From Cinnamomum chago (Eukaryota > Streptophyta > Magnoliopsida > Laurales > Lauraceae), in the NCBI GenBank assembly GCA_038049695.1, contig CP142451.1, forward strand, positions 12,212,001 through 12,276,000: a DNA stretch of 64,000 nt. Direction: 5' to 3'. Position 1 is the stretch's first letter; each line of letters opens with the position of its first letter. Below the pieces are notes generated by a model, which was not told the origin of the DNA, ran no database searches, and worked only from the letters and a program-made list of their open reading frames with translations. Of this stretch, positions 46,905 through 58,143 are shown piece after piece. The position numbers were made by a program, and so were the translations under genes.

Positions 46905-49524
46905 ATGGAAAAGAAGAAGAAATGCCTGCTCCCTCTAGCTATAGTCACCTTTGTCATCCTCTCCTCACTCCTCATCTCCTCCTCCTTCTCTTCTTCTTCT
47001 TCCTCTCTCTTTTTCTTCTCCTCCTCCTCTTCTTCTTCTCAATCTCCACCACCCCAACACCCAGTTTTTGTAGAATCCAAGCTCTCCATCTCCCCCACCT
47101 CCTCCAATCCCCTCCCACGCCTCGCCTACCTCATCTCCGGCTCCGCCGGAGACGGAGAGAATCTCCGGCGGACCCTCAAAGCCCTCTACCACCCCCTCAA
47201 TTGGTATGTCCTCCACCTCGACCTCGAGTCCTCGCCTGGTGAGCGGCTTGAGCTTGTTGAGTTTGTGAAGAAAGAAGCGATTTTTACTCGATTTGGGAAT
47301 GTGAGGGTTGTTGTGAGGGCGAATTTGGTCACGTATAGAGGACCCACGATGGTTGCGAATACGCTTCATGCTGCGGCGATCTTGTTGAAGGAAGGTGGGG
47401 TGTGGGATTGGTTTATCAATCTCAGTGCCTCGGATTATCCGTTGGTTACACAAGATGGTACTGAATTCTAGTGACCCACCTACCTTCGTTTTTGTTTTCC
47501 TTGTTTCTTTCTGTTGGAATGATGTTTCTTTCTTTTTTTGTTGCTTATCTGTGGATTTTGATTGGTTGCATTTTCTTGGATTTTGATTTATCTTCCCTGG
47601 GTTTGTAATGAGAATTTATGATGTGGGTGTTAAATATATCAGTTTGCTGCTCTTTCTTTATCTTCTTCTTCTTCTTCTTCTTCTTCTTTCTTTTCTTTGT
47701 TTCTTTGAGTGTGTTTTAGTGAGAATATAGTACTGGTTTTATGCATTCTCTGATGCGTTTGGTTTCTTGTCCTCTTTTCAAGTTTTCATCTTGGAATGAG
47801 ATCTGGGTGCTGATTTGAATCAAAGTTAAATCCCAGTTCTTTAATTGTGATTTTTCATGAGAATTGAGTGCTGATTTCTCTTTAAACCCATTCCTCTGAT
47901 CTTTAGTTTTATTTTTTCACTATTGGGTCTGATTTTGTTCCATTTCATTTCATGCTTTTCATTGATGCTCCTTTTTAATATATTGAGATGAGAATCATGT
48001 GCTTACTTTATTGTTACTTCATGTGCTTGTTTTGTGGGATTCCTTTTTTGTGGTCCTTTTCTTTATGAATGAGAAATAGATGCTCTTTACCAAATCTTAT
48101 GATTTTTTCCCTTCTTTTTTCTGGTTTTCGTTCTTGGTTGCACTATTTTATTTATTTTATTTTTTCTGTATTCGATTCTTATTCTCTTACTTGCAACTTT
48201 GGTGCTATTTAATGAAAATTGGGATCAACTGGATGCAAACCCGTTTAATGGATGTTTCTAATTGATGGTCTTTGTAATGAGTTTTGTGTTTTGTTTTAGC
48301 TTCTTTTTCTGTATTTGATTTACATGGTTTTCCCTCTTTGCACATGAACATTCTTATTCATTTTTTTGCATATGACCATATATGGCTTTTTCACTTTTGC
48401 ACGTAAATATTTCCAATTATGTAAGTGGCTCTCGCGAGGGATGGATGCACGTGAATATCCCCCCTTATTCTCTTATTTCCTGTTTTGGTGCTTTTTAATG
48501 GAAATTGGATATATCATTTGAATGCATACCCATTTAATAGATGTTTCTAATTGATGGGTTTGGTAATGATTTTTGTATTTTGTTTTACCACTTTGTAATG
48601 TTACAGATCTCCTTCATACAATGTCGAGTTTTCCCAGACATCTAAACTTCATCGAGCACACAAGTGATATCGGATGGAAAGAGTAAGTGCATTTGCTTAT
48701 CTTTTACTATTTGGATGTTTTCTGTTAAGTATTTTTTTTTTCCAAGACAGTATAATACAATTTCAAAACCAAACATTTTCTTTAAGTGATCGTTTCACTT
48801 TGTTAATAGGTATCAGAGGGCCAAGCCTGTGATAATTGATCCTGGATTGTATGACACAAAAAAATCAGATGTATACTGGGTTACTGAGAAAAGGAGTATA
48901 CCGACAGCGTTTAGGCTCTTTACAGGTAATTCATTTTCTTCTAAGCAGTTGATACTTCATCTGTTAATTTCTTGTGCTTCCCATTTCCAATTTTGTATTC
49001 TTTTTTATCCATTTATCTGGTGTTCCTGTACTTGCTGTTTCTTGAGTTGAGAAAGTTCTTTTCTGATTTGCAAGGCCTGCGGAATTTTTTTGTGAGACAA
49101 GAATTTCTGAAAATCAGGAAAGAACTATGTTCAGGAATTCTTCTTTCTTTTTTGTTTTCTTTTAACTAAAACAAATTCAAACAGTTTTTGGTACAATTAT
49201 ACTCAATAGATCTGATAAGTGATATATCATATGCATATATTAGTTTCAACTGAGGTTATGAAATTCTAAACTGAATGAGAGTTGCTTATGAATGGTGGAC
49301 AAGTATCTTTTTACGAACTCCAATGGACAGTATGATTGCTAAGTAAGTTACACAATTAGAAATAATTTGCTGGATGAAATTCATATCAGACTGTTTCTCG
49401 CATTTTGCATTCACAAAATGGCCTATCACAAAAAAGAAAATGAACTATAACCCAAGGAACAAAATAGTGGTTACGCCGGGCGTAGTAGCCAATGGCCAAA
49501 CGCTCATGTGAAAATTTTAAGTTG

Positions 49525-49563
<39 letters not shown>

Positions 49564-52500
49564 GAATATTGTACAGCAGCCAGCCAATCTTGTGTCTTTC
49601 ATGATTTGGAATTATATAAGGGCAGATACAACTTTTGGAAAGGCTAATGAGAATAAGAAAAAAGAAAAATAAAGTTTTATATTAAAAATGCTTGGCTCTA
49701 CTATGTTTTAAATTGTAGCGCCACTATTTTCAAAATAGTGTAGCAGCCTCAACCGCTATGGCTATAATGTTGGTGCTATGTATTTTGAACCATGCTATGG
49801 CCTATGACTGGATACCTCATTAAGTAATTTATCTATGGAGGATTTTCACCTACAAGTAGACTGCATATATGCTCATGCAGTCCAGCTTGTGGGGCCAACT
49901 TGGATGCCTTTCTATCATTGTAGGTACTAGCCATTGATTTAATATCCTTAAATTTTAATGGTCAATAGATGTTTTCAAGATACAATCCATTGGTGAGTAA
50001 ATGTTTAATGAATAGAAAACTGGGCATCGTGCCAGATCAAGGGGGGATAAGAGGGTGAAGAAAGCTGCAATGATCAAAGCTGGTCCCAAGTGGGTGCTGG
50101 ACTGCACATTCAAACCGCTTGTAGGAGAGAGTTTTTAATGTCTCATACCTCAATTTTGTGTAAAATCTGTTTCCCTGTTTTATTCATGGTTTGTCCCTGC
50201 CTTATCAATGCAATATCTAGGCATCATTGCCTATGATTCATGCAGTCACTATAGAATAGGAAATTTGATTTATTGTCCTTGACCTTGCCATGAGTTGAGT
50301 TAAAGTACATCAGGGACAAAATGAACAGACAGAGGTACACACAGATACTCTGTTTTGAAGCCCCAAGCCCCAACCCAAGGTACAGTCTCCTGTCTTTGTT
50401 TTTCATTTTGATTTCGTTAAGACCTATCAAACTTTTAAGGGCAACACGATCAATTAGGAATTTTCATGGTTTTTCACCTATGTTGCACAGATAGTTCAAA
50501 ATGAGCAACATATCATGTCGTATCCGATGCTTCACTTTTTTGTGTAAAATGTGTCCATGCCATGTCCATGGTGTGTCCCTGCCATTTCTGGGATTATAGC
50601 TTATCACAGAACATTTGCAGGATTCAGTTTCTATTAGGTGTGTAGTGCAGGAGATCTGTAGTGCAAATTTCTTCAGTTTCCAATGGCCTCATGAAAAGCT
50701 CTGAAGCATAGGTATACAGATACATGTGTTGTTTTTATATTTAATTTGTGGCAGTAGACTGTAAATTTCGAGTGTGACAAATGAAGAATTCCCACGGCCT
50801 TCACACACAACCAACCCCACTCCCCCACCCCCCGAGGTAGGATTGCTGTAGACTGCTTCTCTCGTTTTGCTGCTAAGCTTTGATGCCCAGATACGGCGAG
50901 GACACACCATGGATACAGCAAGACATATTTTTTAAAGAAAATTGTGACATGGATGGGTTGCATAGTTTGAAATATCTACGGTGTAACTGCTAAAGAAGTC
51001 TTCTAGATATACATCAAATGACAACATTGTAGAGCTTCTGTAGTTTCCCCACTGGACCCCACTGGACTAGTTTCTTGATTAATTTGATAATTAAGTAGAC
51101 TATCACTTCATTTTGTTTTTGGTTGGCTGCCATAATTGCGAGCACGATAGTCTTAAGGTTATCAGGGGAGCGGACAAAGTTTGAACCTTGTACCACCTCT
51201 ATGGAGGCAATATGGCTGGCTAAAGCACCTGGGCTTTTTTTGACAACCTGTTTTTTCTTTTTTACTTCCAAAGTTATCATGATACACTGAACCAGGGAAA
51301 TTTAATGCTGCTAAGCATGCGTATAGTTTGCCCAATCCAATACATGTTAAACCTGTGTCGGTCATACAGATGAACAGTTTGATATACCCAGTGTGGATAA
51401 GGGATGCCCAAAAAAAGGAAAAAAAAAAAAACCATAGTTGGAAGATCTGAATGCTTCTATCCATTGGTGGCTTACAAATATACAACTAATAAGATGTAGC
51501 AATGTTTTATGAAAAAATGGTATGAATGATATGGATCTTCCAATTTGGGAGAAGGTTGGATAATTCTTGATCCGAAACCTGTTTCAATCACACAGGACTG
51601 TGTAACAGTCATCAGCTGACCAGGCTAAATTTCAAAGACAAGGACTTTGATCTGTGCCTGACAAATCAGCTAGGCAAGTTCATCTGAACTGTGACAATTT
51701 TATGAGGAATAAAGAATGTATTACTGCCTGAGTTGCACTAGTGTTCTTGAAGGTGCTGCACTTGAACCTGCTTTGGAATCTTGCTCTTGCTTTTGTTTGC
51801 TTAGGTGCTTATTCTTACTTACACTTTTTGATTACTTATCCTTCTCTTGGACACAAATGTCCTCCCTCCTGTTTTGTGAACGTAAGAGCTATGCAAATGC
51901 AGTATCCTTTTTAAGACATTTCTCTCTGTTTCCAAAAAAAGGATTTTATTTTTATTCGTTATTGATTTTATGAGAGCCAATGATTCTTTTAAGTGGTCTT
52001 GTCTTCACTGATGTCTCAAGTGACCGGCAGTCACTTTTGTTTATAGGAATATTAAGATGAGGAATGTGTATATTACTTTTATAATTACTTTTGTTTTTGT
52101 TAATTATAATTGATATTATTCATATTAATATTAATACTATTATTATTATTATGATTATTGTCGTCATTATAATAATCATACAAACCCCTGAAAAATGAGT
52201 CAGCTTGTAGTTTCAGATTCGGAATCGTGGGGATCCAAGATTATAGAAAATATACTTCTTAACTTTAAAATCTGCAAAAATAGATGTCTGCAGTCTGCAG
52301 TAAAATAAGTTATAGTAGTCCATGATTCTTCAATCCATGATGACTGGAAACAGCTTTAAAACAAACAAATCATAATCATGAAGCCCTAACACATCCGGTT
52401 TTAGTGAACCATATGATAGATGTACAACCTTTCTCAAACAGGGTTCAAAACTTGTAAATTGTTTTCATGGGAGCCAACAGTGGAATCCTATAATATGGGT

Positions 52501-53472
52501 AAGAGGATGGGTGCAATTGCCTTATATAACCAGTTTGAATTTCTGGCAAAGAACCATATGTATCTTGTACATTGGGGAAATTGAAAAGGCAGAACTATGA
52601 CAGGTTTGATCACTTTTCTCTGTGTGGCAGAAAGGACCTCTTGTCTTGGGCGGCAGAGAAATTGAAAACTATGTTAGGTGAGATCAGTTTTCTGCCTTTC
52701 CTGCTTGAAATCATTTACAACATGCCCATTTTTGACTCTGATTCGGGGCAGGGAAGTGACAGTAAAACTGTGCCCCATCTAATTATTCTGATTTCCATGC
52801 CAAACACACTGGAATGAATAATCATTTGTTCTATCAGAACATCCGGACTAGTTGCAATTTGACTAATCTAAACACACCTCTTATACTTTAAGCATATCGT
52901 TAGTATTGATAATTTCATAGCTGCAAGTAACTTTTTAAGCTGCTTTCCTTTCAGGTTCCGCTTGGATGATGCTTTCTCGTCCATTCATTGAATTCTGCAT
53001 ATGGGGATGGGACAATCTCCCGCGAACAATCCTAATGTACTATGCAAACTTCCTTTCTTCACCAGAGGGCTACTTCCACACAGTCATTTGCAATGCCCCA
53101 GAGTTCCGTAACACCACTGTTAATCATGATTTGCACTTTATATCTTGGGACAACCCGCCCAAGCAGCATCCCCATTTCCTCAACCTCGATGATTATCAGA
53201 AGATGGTTGACAGCAATGCGCCGTTTGCGCGGAAGTTCGACGGGAATGACCCAGCGGTGCTCGATAAGATTGACAAGGAGCTCTTGGATCGTGATGCTGG
53301 TGGGTTTGTGCCTGGTGGGTGGTTTATTAGAGGAAAACCCAATGCGAGTGAACCACAGTATACTGTAGGTAATGCTACTGAACTCAAGCCAGGGCCGGGT
53401 GCAGAAAGGTTCAGACATCTCATCACTAGCTTAGTTTCAGAGAAGGATTTTGATGAGAAGCATTGCATCTGA
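46905..53472 (+). CDS. GT14 family glycosyltransferase, GlcAT14A-like
   Basis: Core-2/I-branching (GT14) fold. The plant members I recognise as closest (GlcAT14A/B) add glucuronic acid to type II arabinogalactan in the Golgi. Exons 46905-47457, 48607-48682, 48810-48925 and 52955-53472 join in phase to 420 aa. It begins MEKKKK with a signal-anchor at residues ~7-29, then a Ser-rich stem encoded by a TCT/TCC repeat. Conserved blocks: RLAYLISGSAGDG, ALYHPLNWYVLHLD, YRGPTMVANTLHAAA, WDWFINLSASDYPLVTQDD, IIDPGLYDTKKSDVYW, PTAFRLFTGSAWMMLSR, WGWDNLPRTILMYYANFLSS, ISWDNPPKQHP. An in-frame ATG at 46854 could add 17 residues, but relatives have the basic-plus-hydrophobic start seen at 46905. Intron 3 is 4.0 kb and holds a 35-base A run (49527-49561). 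Confidence 0.92.
49527..49561. repeat. 35-base A homopolymer in GT14 intron 3
   Basis: Pure A run. Could be the tail of a retroposed sequence inserted in the plus sense, but the sequence before it has no recognisable element. Confidence 0.8.
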
Positions 53473-54589
53473 GACGCGGGAAGTATACATGTGAAATATT
53501 GAAATCTAAAGCCCTTGATGAGGCCATTGATTGGGGGATAATATACTCAATACTCTTCAAATATGCTAATTCGATATGATCGCTTGCTCTTGGACACTGC
53601 GGCCTCAGAAGTTCCCTCGGTTCAATTTAATAATGACAGGCAAAAATTGTATCTTTGTATACGAGGTATCATCCATGTATCTTTGAAGATTCATGTCTGT
53701 CAGAAAATATTACTGACAATGTAATCCCTTAATCTTTCCTAAATCCATGATTGACCCAGGCTGTATGTTATGATCCTTCAGTGTAATTCCTATTCAAGTA
53801 TATTTGAGAAAATGGGTCTACATTGATGATATATATTTTTTGAGTACATATTATTATCCCATCTTATGATCTGCTATAAAATAAGCTAATACCTTTTTGA
53901 TGCATGACTCTCCCTCTCTCTCTCTAAAGTGTGCCATGAAACTTTTGGTCACAATGATGGAACGAAAAGTAAGTATTTTTAATTTCCTACCACAGAAATG
54001 CCTTTCACATCATTGAATTATTATTATTTTTTTCTGATTTGTAAGTATGGTACTTATGTAATCCTCAAACGTGTCAATTTTTTCAAGGAATGATTACTAT
54101 ATTCCTTTCCTTGTGGTTTATCCAATCCATATATGACCCACCATTAGATTTGATGAAAGTCTCAAAATGCTTGATTATACTTCATGTATAAAGGGGTTTA
54201 AAAGAAATATCAAGGAAACGGGTAAATGTTAAAAAATATTAATTTTTAAAATTTGCTGCGGGGTGTATTTGGCTCTATCTAAAAGAAATGTCGATGGAAC
54301 GGGTAAATGTAAAAAAAAAAAAGGATTAATTTTTAGAATTTGCAGCGGGAGGGTGTTTGACTCTATATAAAAGAAATATTGAGGGAATTTTTAGAATATG
54401 CAGAGGGTGGGGGGAGGTATTTTAAACTTTTCTCAGATATGGGTGGAGGCTCTAGTTCCCACGTCTTTGTACTTGAGTTCACTCATGGTCATATGCATGA
54501 GAGAGTTATTTATTAAGAGAAAATATTAGGACTTAGATAAAATAATGATATTTTAGATAAATAATAATATACTCATTTTTGTTTAATGG
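53473..54589. other. intergenic between convergent GT14 and GH28 genes
   Basis: The first ~200 bp is presumably GT14 3' UTR with AATAAT at about 53628. Two similar phrases (AAAAGAAAT...GGAACGGGTAAATG) near 54200 and 54280 form a short direct repeat. No gene. Confidence 0.5.
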
Positions 54590-54793
54590 ATGTAAAGGCA
54601 AAACTGTCATTTATATAAAAATCCAACACAAATCTCATGGAGATTCCTCATTCTTATTAAGAATATTGTTTTTTGGGATATAAAAAGTATTAAAAAGAGA
54701 AGGCAGGGGCCTATTTATAAATATTAAAACTTCAGGAGCCTACATACAAATCCTACAGATCTTAGGGGGGTACATACAAAAAGCTTTTACAAA
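54590..54793. repeat. single arm related to the 38181-39157 foldback element
   Basis: Aligns over about 200 bp with the left arm of the foldback (reverse complement of 38181-38400) and with its right arm: GGATGTAAAGGCAAAACTGTC, ACAAATCTCATGG, TATTAAAAAGAGAA, TACAAATCCTACAGA, ACAAAAAGCTTTT. No opposite arm found nearby. Confidence 0.75.
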
Positions 54794-54923
54794 AATTCAA
54801 ACTCACATGCCACTAACCGACTAAGCAAAACAAAATACCACAAGGATCTACATTATATTTAATTAGAATGGCCTAATGTAAGTAGTGAATAATGCCTAAT
54901 AGTCAAATAAATACATAAAATGT

Positions 54924-57900
54924 CTATTTGAGACATGGAACCTCGGGCACAACTTCACCTATGCTTAACCCATGGGCATTGACACACTCAGCTTTGGACT
55001 CTCCTGAATCCTTTGCTGATGTGATTTTTACACCTCGTACCACAAGATCAGTACATGGAACAGTCTCACTGCACATGAGACTAATAGGAGCAGACTGACC
55101 AGTTGAAGTTCCAGATCCACCAATGAAACGCACATCGCTTATTTTGACAGCATCAGCCTTCAGTGAAAAGGCCCCAGAAAAAAAAATAAAAATCAGAAAG
55201 AGTATAGAAACTATTGGACATCATGCTTTTGGCAAAGAAACTGTTGAAAGAAAGAAGGAAAAATGCTAAATGTTGGCTAACCTGGGTGTTGCAACCTGAC
55301 CCACCACCACAATAATATTGATCGATCCTGATAGGATTTTTTACTTCGACGAACGACATTCTTGAATATGTGATATTTTTCACATAACCTTTCCCTCCCT
55401 GCAACATAACAAAGTTACAACATAATTAGAAAATAGAAATAAGGTCCAACACCAATAATAGAAGATTAGAAACAGATTAGGGAAATCCATTTTGAGATGA
55501 TTTGGATGCTATGTACGTTTTGATGGGCCCATTAAAAAAAAGAGGTAATAAAAAAAGATACGAAGAAGTACAAATTATATGAGAATTTGACTCATGATCA
55601 TAATGTAGAAACATAATTCATATAGCCGATCCAACATAGTTCAGACAAGGCTTTGATGATGATGAGACTGTGATGATGACTAGTAATAACACCATCATAT
55701 AGGATGTACAATGGGGACGTGGTCAGTGGGAGTTGGAGATACAACTATACACTTTTGAAAATCTAAGACAATGATATAGATATTTTTTGCTGATGAAAAT
55801 ATCATTGCTTGTGTTCCTTTTTAAGGATATTAGCAACTCACAACCATATTCTATTGTTTCATGTTTCATACCTGCCATGTTTTGATCCTTGCTCCATTTG
55901 ATGTTCCAAGGAAAATCACTGATCTCACATAAATATCTTCAACTGCTGCACTCTCGCCATTCTTTCCTAGGCTTCCAATACTAGAAAAAACAAAAATAGT
56001 AGAAACCATTAACACCAATGTACGTTTTCTTCTTAGGATAGACTATCACTGAAATTTGAAAAGAAAGTAATCAAAGTTAAATTTTTTTATGGCTGTCAAA
56101 GGGCCGGGCCTGCATTCAGAGAATTAACAATCAAAATAGGCAATGTTGCCAAGGCCTGACATAAACCACTTCAAAGCCGGATATGATGAACTCAAACCAA
56201 AACCGCTGACAACAAAAAGGCACATCATTGGAAAATATTGAATCATCAAAACTCGGTTGCCCTGCATTAAATGCAACTATAAATCTGATAACCTATGACT
56301 CCATTTACTTGTATATGATTACACAATGTAAAACAGGTTATCAAAATGCATGAACAACCATTTACATGTAAAACAAGTTTACAAAGATTGAAAAGGACTC
56401 TTGGTTATCCACCTGATGCCATGTCCAGGCCCGCACACTGTCTTGCTTATATAGACATTGGAAGTTTTGTCATCAATGGCAACACAATCATCACCTATAT
56501 ACATTGGATTCAAGACAATAGAATAAAGAAATATGCAGATAGAAACCATACAGGAAACGAATGGCAGGAAAGGAAAAAAAAAACAATGTGTCAAAGTACC
56601 AGTCCCTATGGTGAGATTGTGAAGGCGCATATTTTGACAAGCTGAAAGGTGCATCCCAACTGTGTCTGGGCTTTCATTAGGGGCCCTGAAAGTAAGCCTC
56701 CTAAAAGTAGCAGTTTTACAGTTCCAAAAGTGGGTATGAAAAAATGCACTGTCCACAAAATGAAGATCTTCCAATATAATATTGTTGCATGATAACATAC
56801 TTAAACTCTGCAAGAACGGAAGAAAACCACAATTCAGACTAATCTAGAAGAACTACTAGGTACTGCAGATAATAATTAATCCGGTCCAGGTAACAAATAC
56901 ATCATACTTTGGCATGGGTTAAAATGGGCATAAATGATGGCAAAAAACAATCTAGATCATTGAACTAGATTGGATTATTTACAGCAATAATGAGGGTTTT
57001 GTCTAATTATCTTCATGGCCCTCGGATCTCGACATAAAATATGAGGACCAACGAAAAAACTGCAATTGGATTATTTACAGCAATAATCAGGGTTTGGATT
57101 AGTATACCATTGGCGCTCGTTGGATGCATCCCTGTTAAAAAAAAGAAGAAGAGAGAGCTATTACAAAACATGTTGTATATGTATTATGTAATGTAATAAA
57201 CATCTTACTGTTTTTTTGTGAAAGATTAAGTTACCTCTACGTTGTTGGTTTTGCACAATTTGTCCCACCATGTAGGGCCTCCACCATTAATCACACCATT
57301 ACCATTAATAGTTAGACCATCCACATATCTAAAGGTTAGCCAATTGTCAGTGGAACAACCATTCCATGCAGATGGTGGAGGAGCAAGTAAAGTCCCCAAG
57401 ATCTTTTCTCAACATGAAAATAATTTGGGTCAGTTATAAATATAATGTTATTAGACAAATTATGTTGTTCAAAGAAATAATAACATAAAATAAATAGCAA
57501 TAGAAATCTATGAACATATTGAACTTAAAAACGAAAAAAAGAAGAAGAAAGAAACGGCAGTGATAGGCATGAGAGACACATTAAAACTATTAAAGCCGAT
57601 TTGGCATACCGCAATTCCAATTTTGGGAGACTTGCAGGGGCCATTAAAAGCCATTGTTGGGTACAGTAGAAATGTTCTCTGGCTAGGAATAACTAGGATA
57701 GGAGACGCTGCATTTGAACTGCATGCTGCACCCCATGCGTTTAAAACTGCCTGTCAAACAAAGTTAGTTTTTAGACTTCTCATCATATAAGCTGATTAAG
57801 TAGAAGAATCTTTTCAATGCGATTAATATATAGATAGGAATTTTGGTTACTAATAGTTTTGATTAGAACTATTAAAGCTGACCCAGATTGATAAAATAAG

Positions 57901-58143
57901 AGACTTGACAGAAAAATTTGTAGAACTCCTATTATCAAAGTTGTAAATAGTCTATCTAGGATTGGTTTTGTTATTGGTAGAATATTATAAAAAGAATGAT
58001 TTGAAGGATACCTTTGAATCATCGGAGTTGCCATCACCTTTAGCTCCGAAGTCCATGACATTGAAAACAGTCGAAACTGGGGCACTCATACCACTAGATG
58101 TGAAATATGTTAAGGCTACACTAAAAACTATGATGAAAGTATC
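54924..58143 (-). CDS. polygalacturonase-like GH28 protein with altered catalytic motif (first exon not found)
   Basis: Nine exons fit GT-AG and phase: 58143-58012, 57750-57610, 57402-57235, 57131-57108 (24 nt), 56807-56600, 56494-56413, 55980-55872, 55398-55282, 55157-54924, giving 404 aa plus a missing N-terminus. Family role: cell-wall GH28 enzymes cleaving homogalacturonan. Seen: hydrophobic FIIVFSVALTYF near the start (signal peptide), FNVMDFGAKGDG, AFNGPCKS, LTINGNGVINGGGPTWW, TGDDCVAID, CGPGHGISIGSLG (His249), RIK (283-285), DQYYCGG and a Cys-rich C-terminus. The usual SPNTDG motif reads SPDTVG (201-206), so the Asp equivalent to Aspergillus PGII Asp180 is Val, while GDD and His remain. 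No frameshift or stop. It is either an inactive or changed enzyme, or an error. The start ATG is not assigned; it must lie upstream of 58143 because the first exon seen begins at a splice acceptor. Confidence 0.85.

Noticed and set aside
46965..47453. 162-codon minus-strand frame under GT14 exon 1
   Set aside because: A shadow of the TCT/TCC repeat and GT14 coding sequence; low complexity Gly/Arg/Glu.
51110..51230. Possible minus-strand SINE in GT14 intron 3 (TTTAGCCAGCC and GGTTCAAAC)
   Set aside because: Box spacing is plausible but there is no tail, no target duplication and no similarity to the SINE at 62251.
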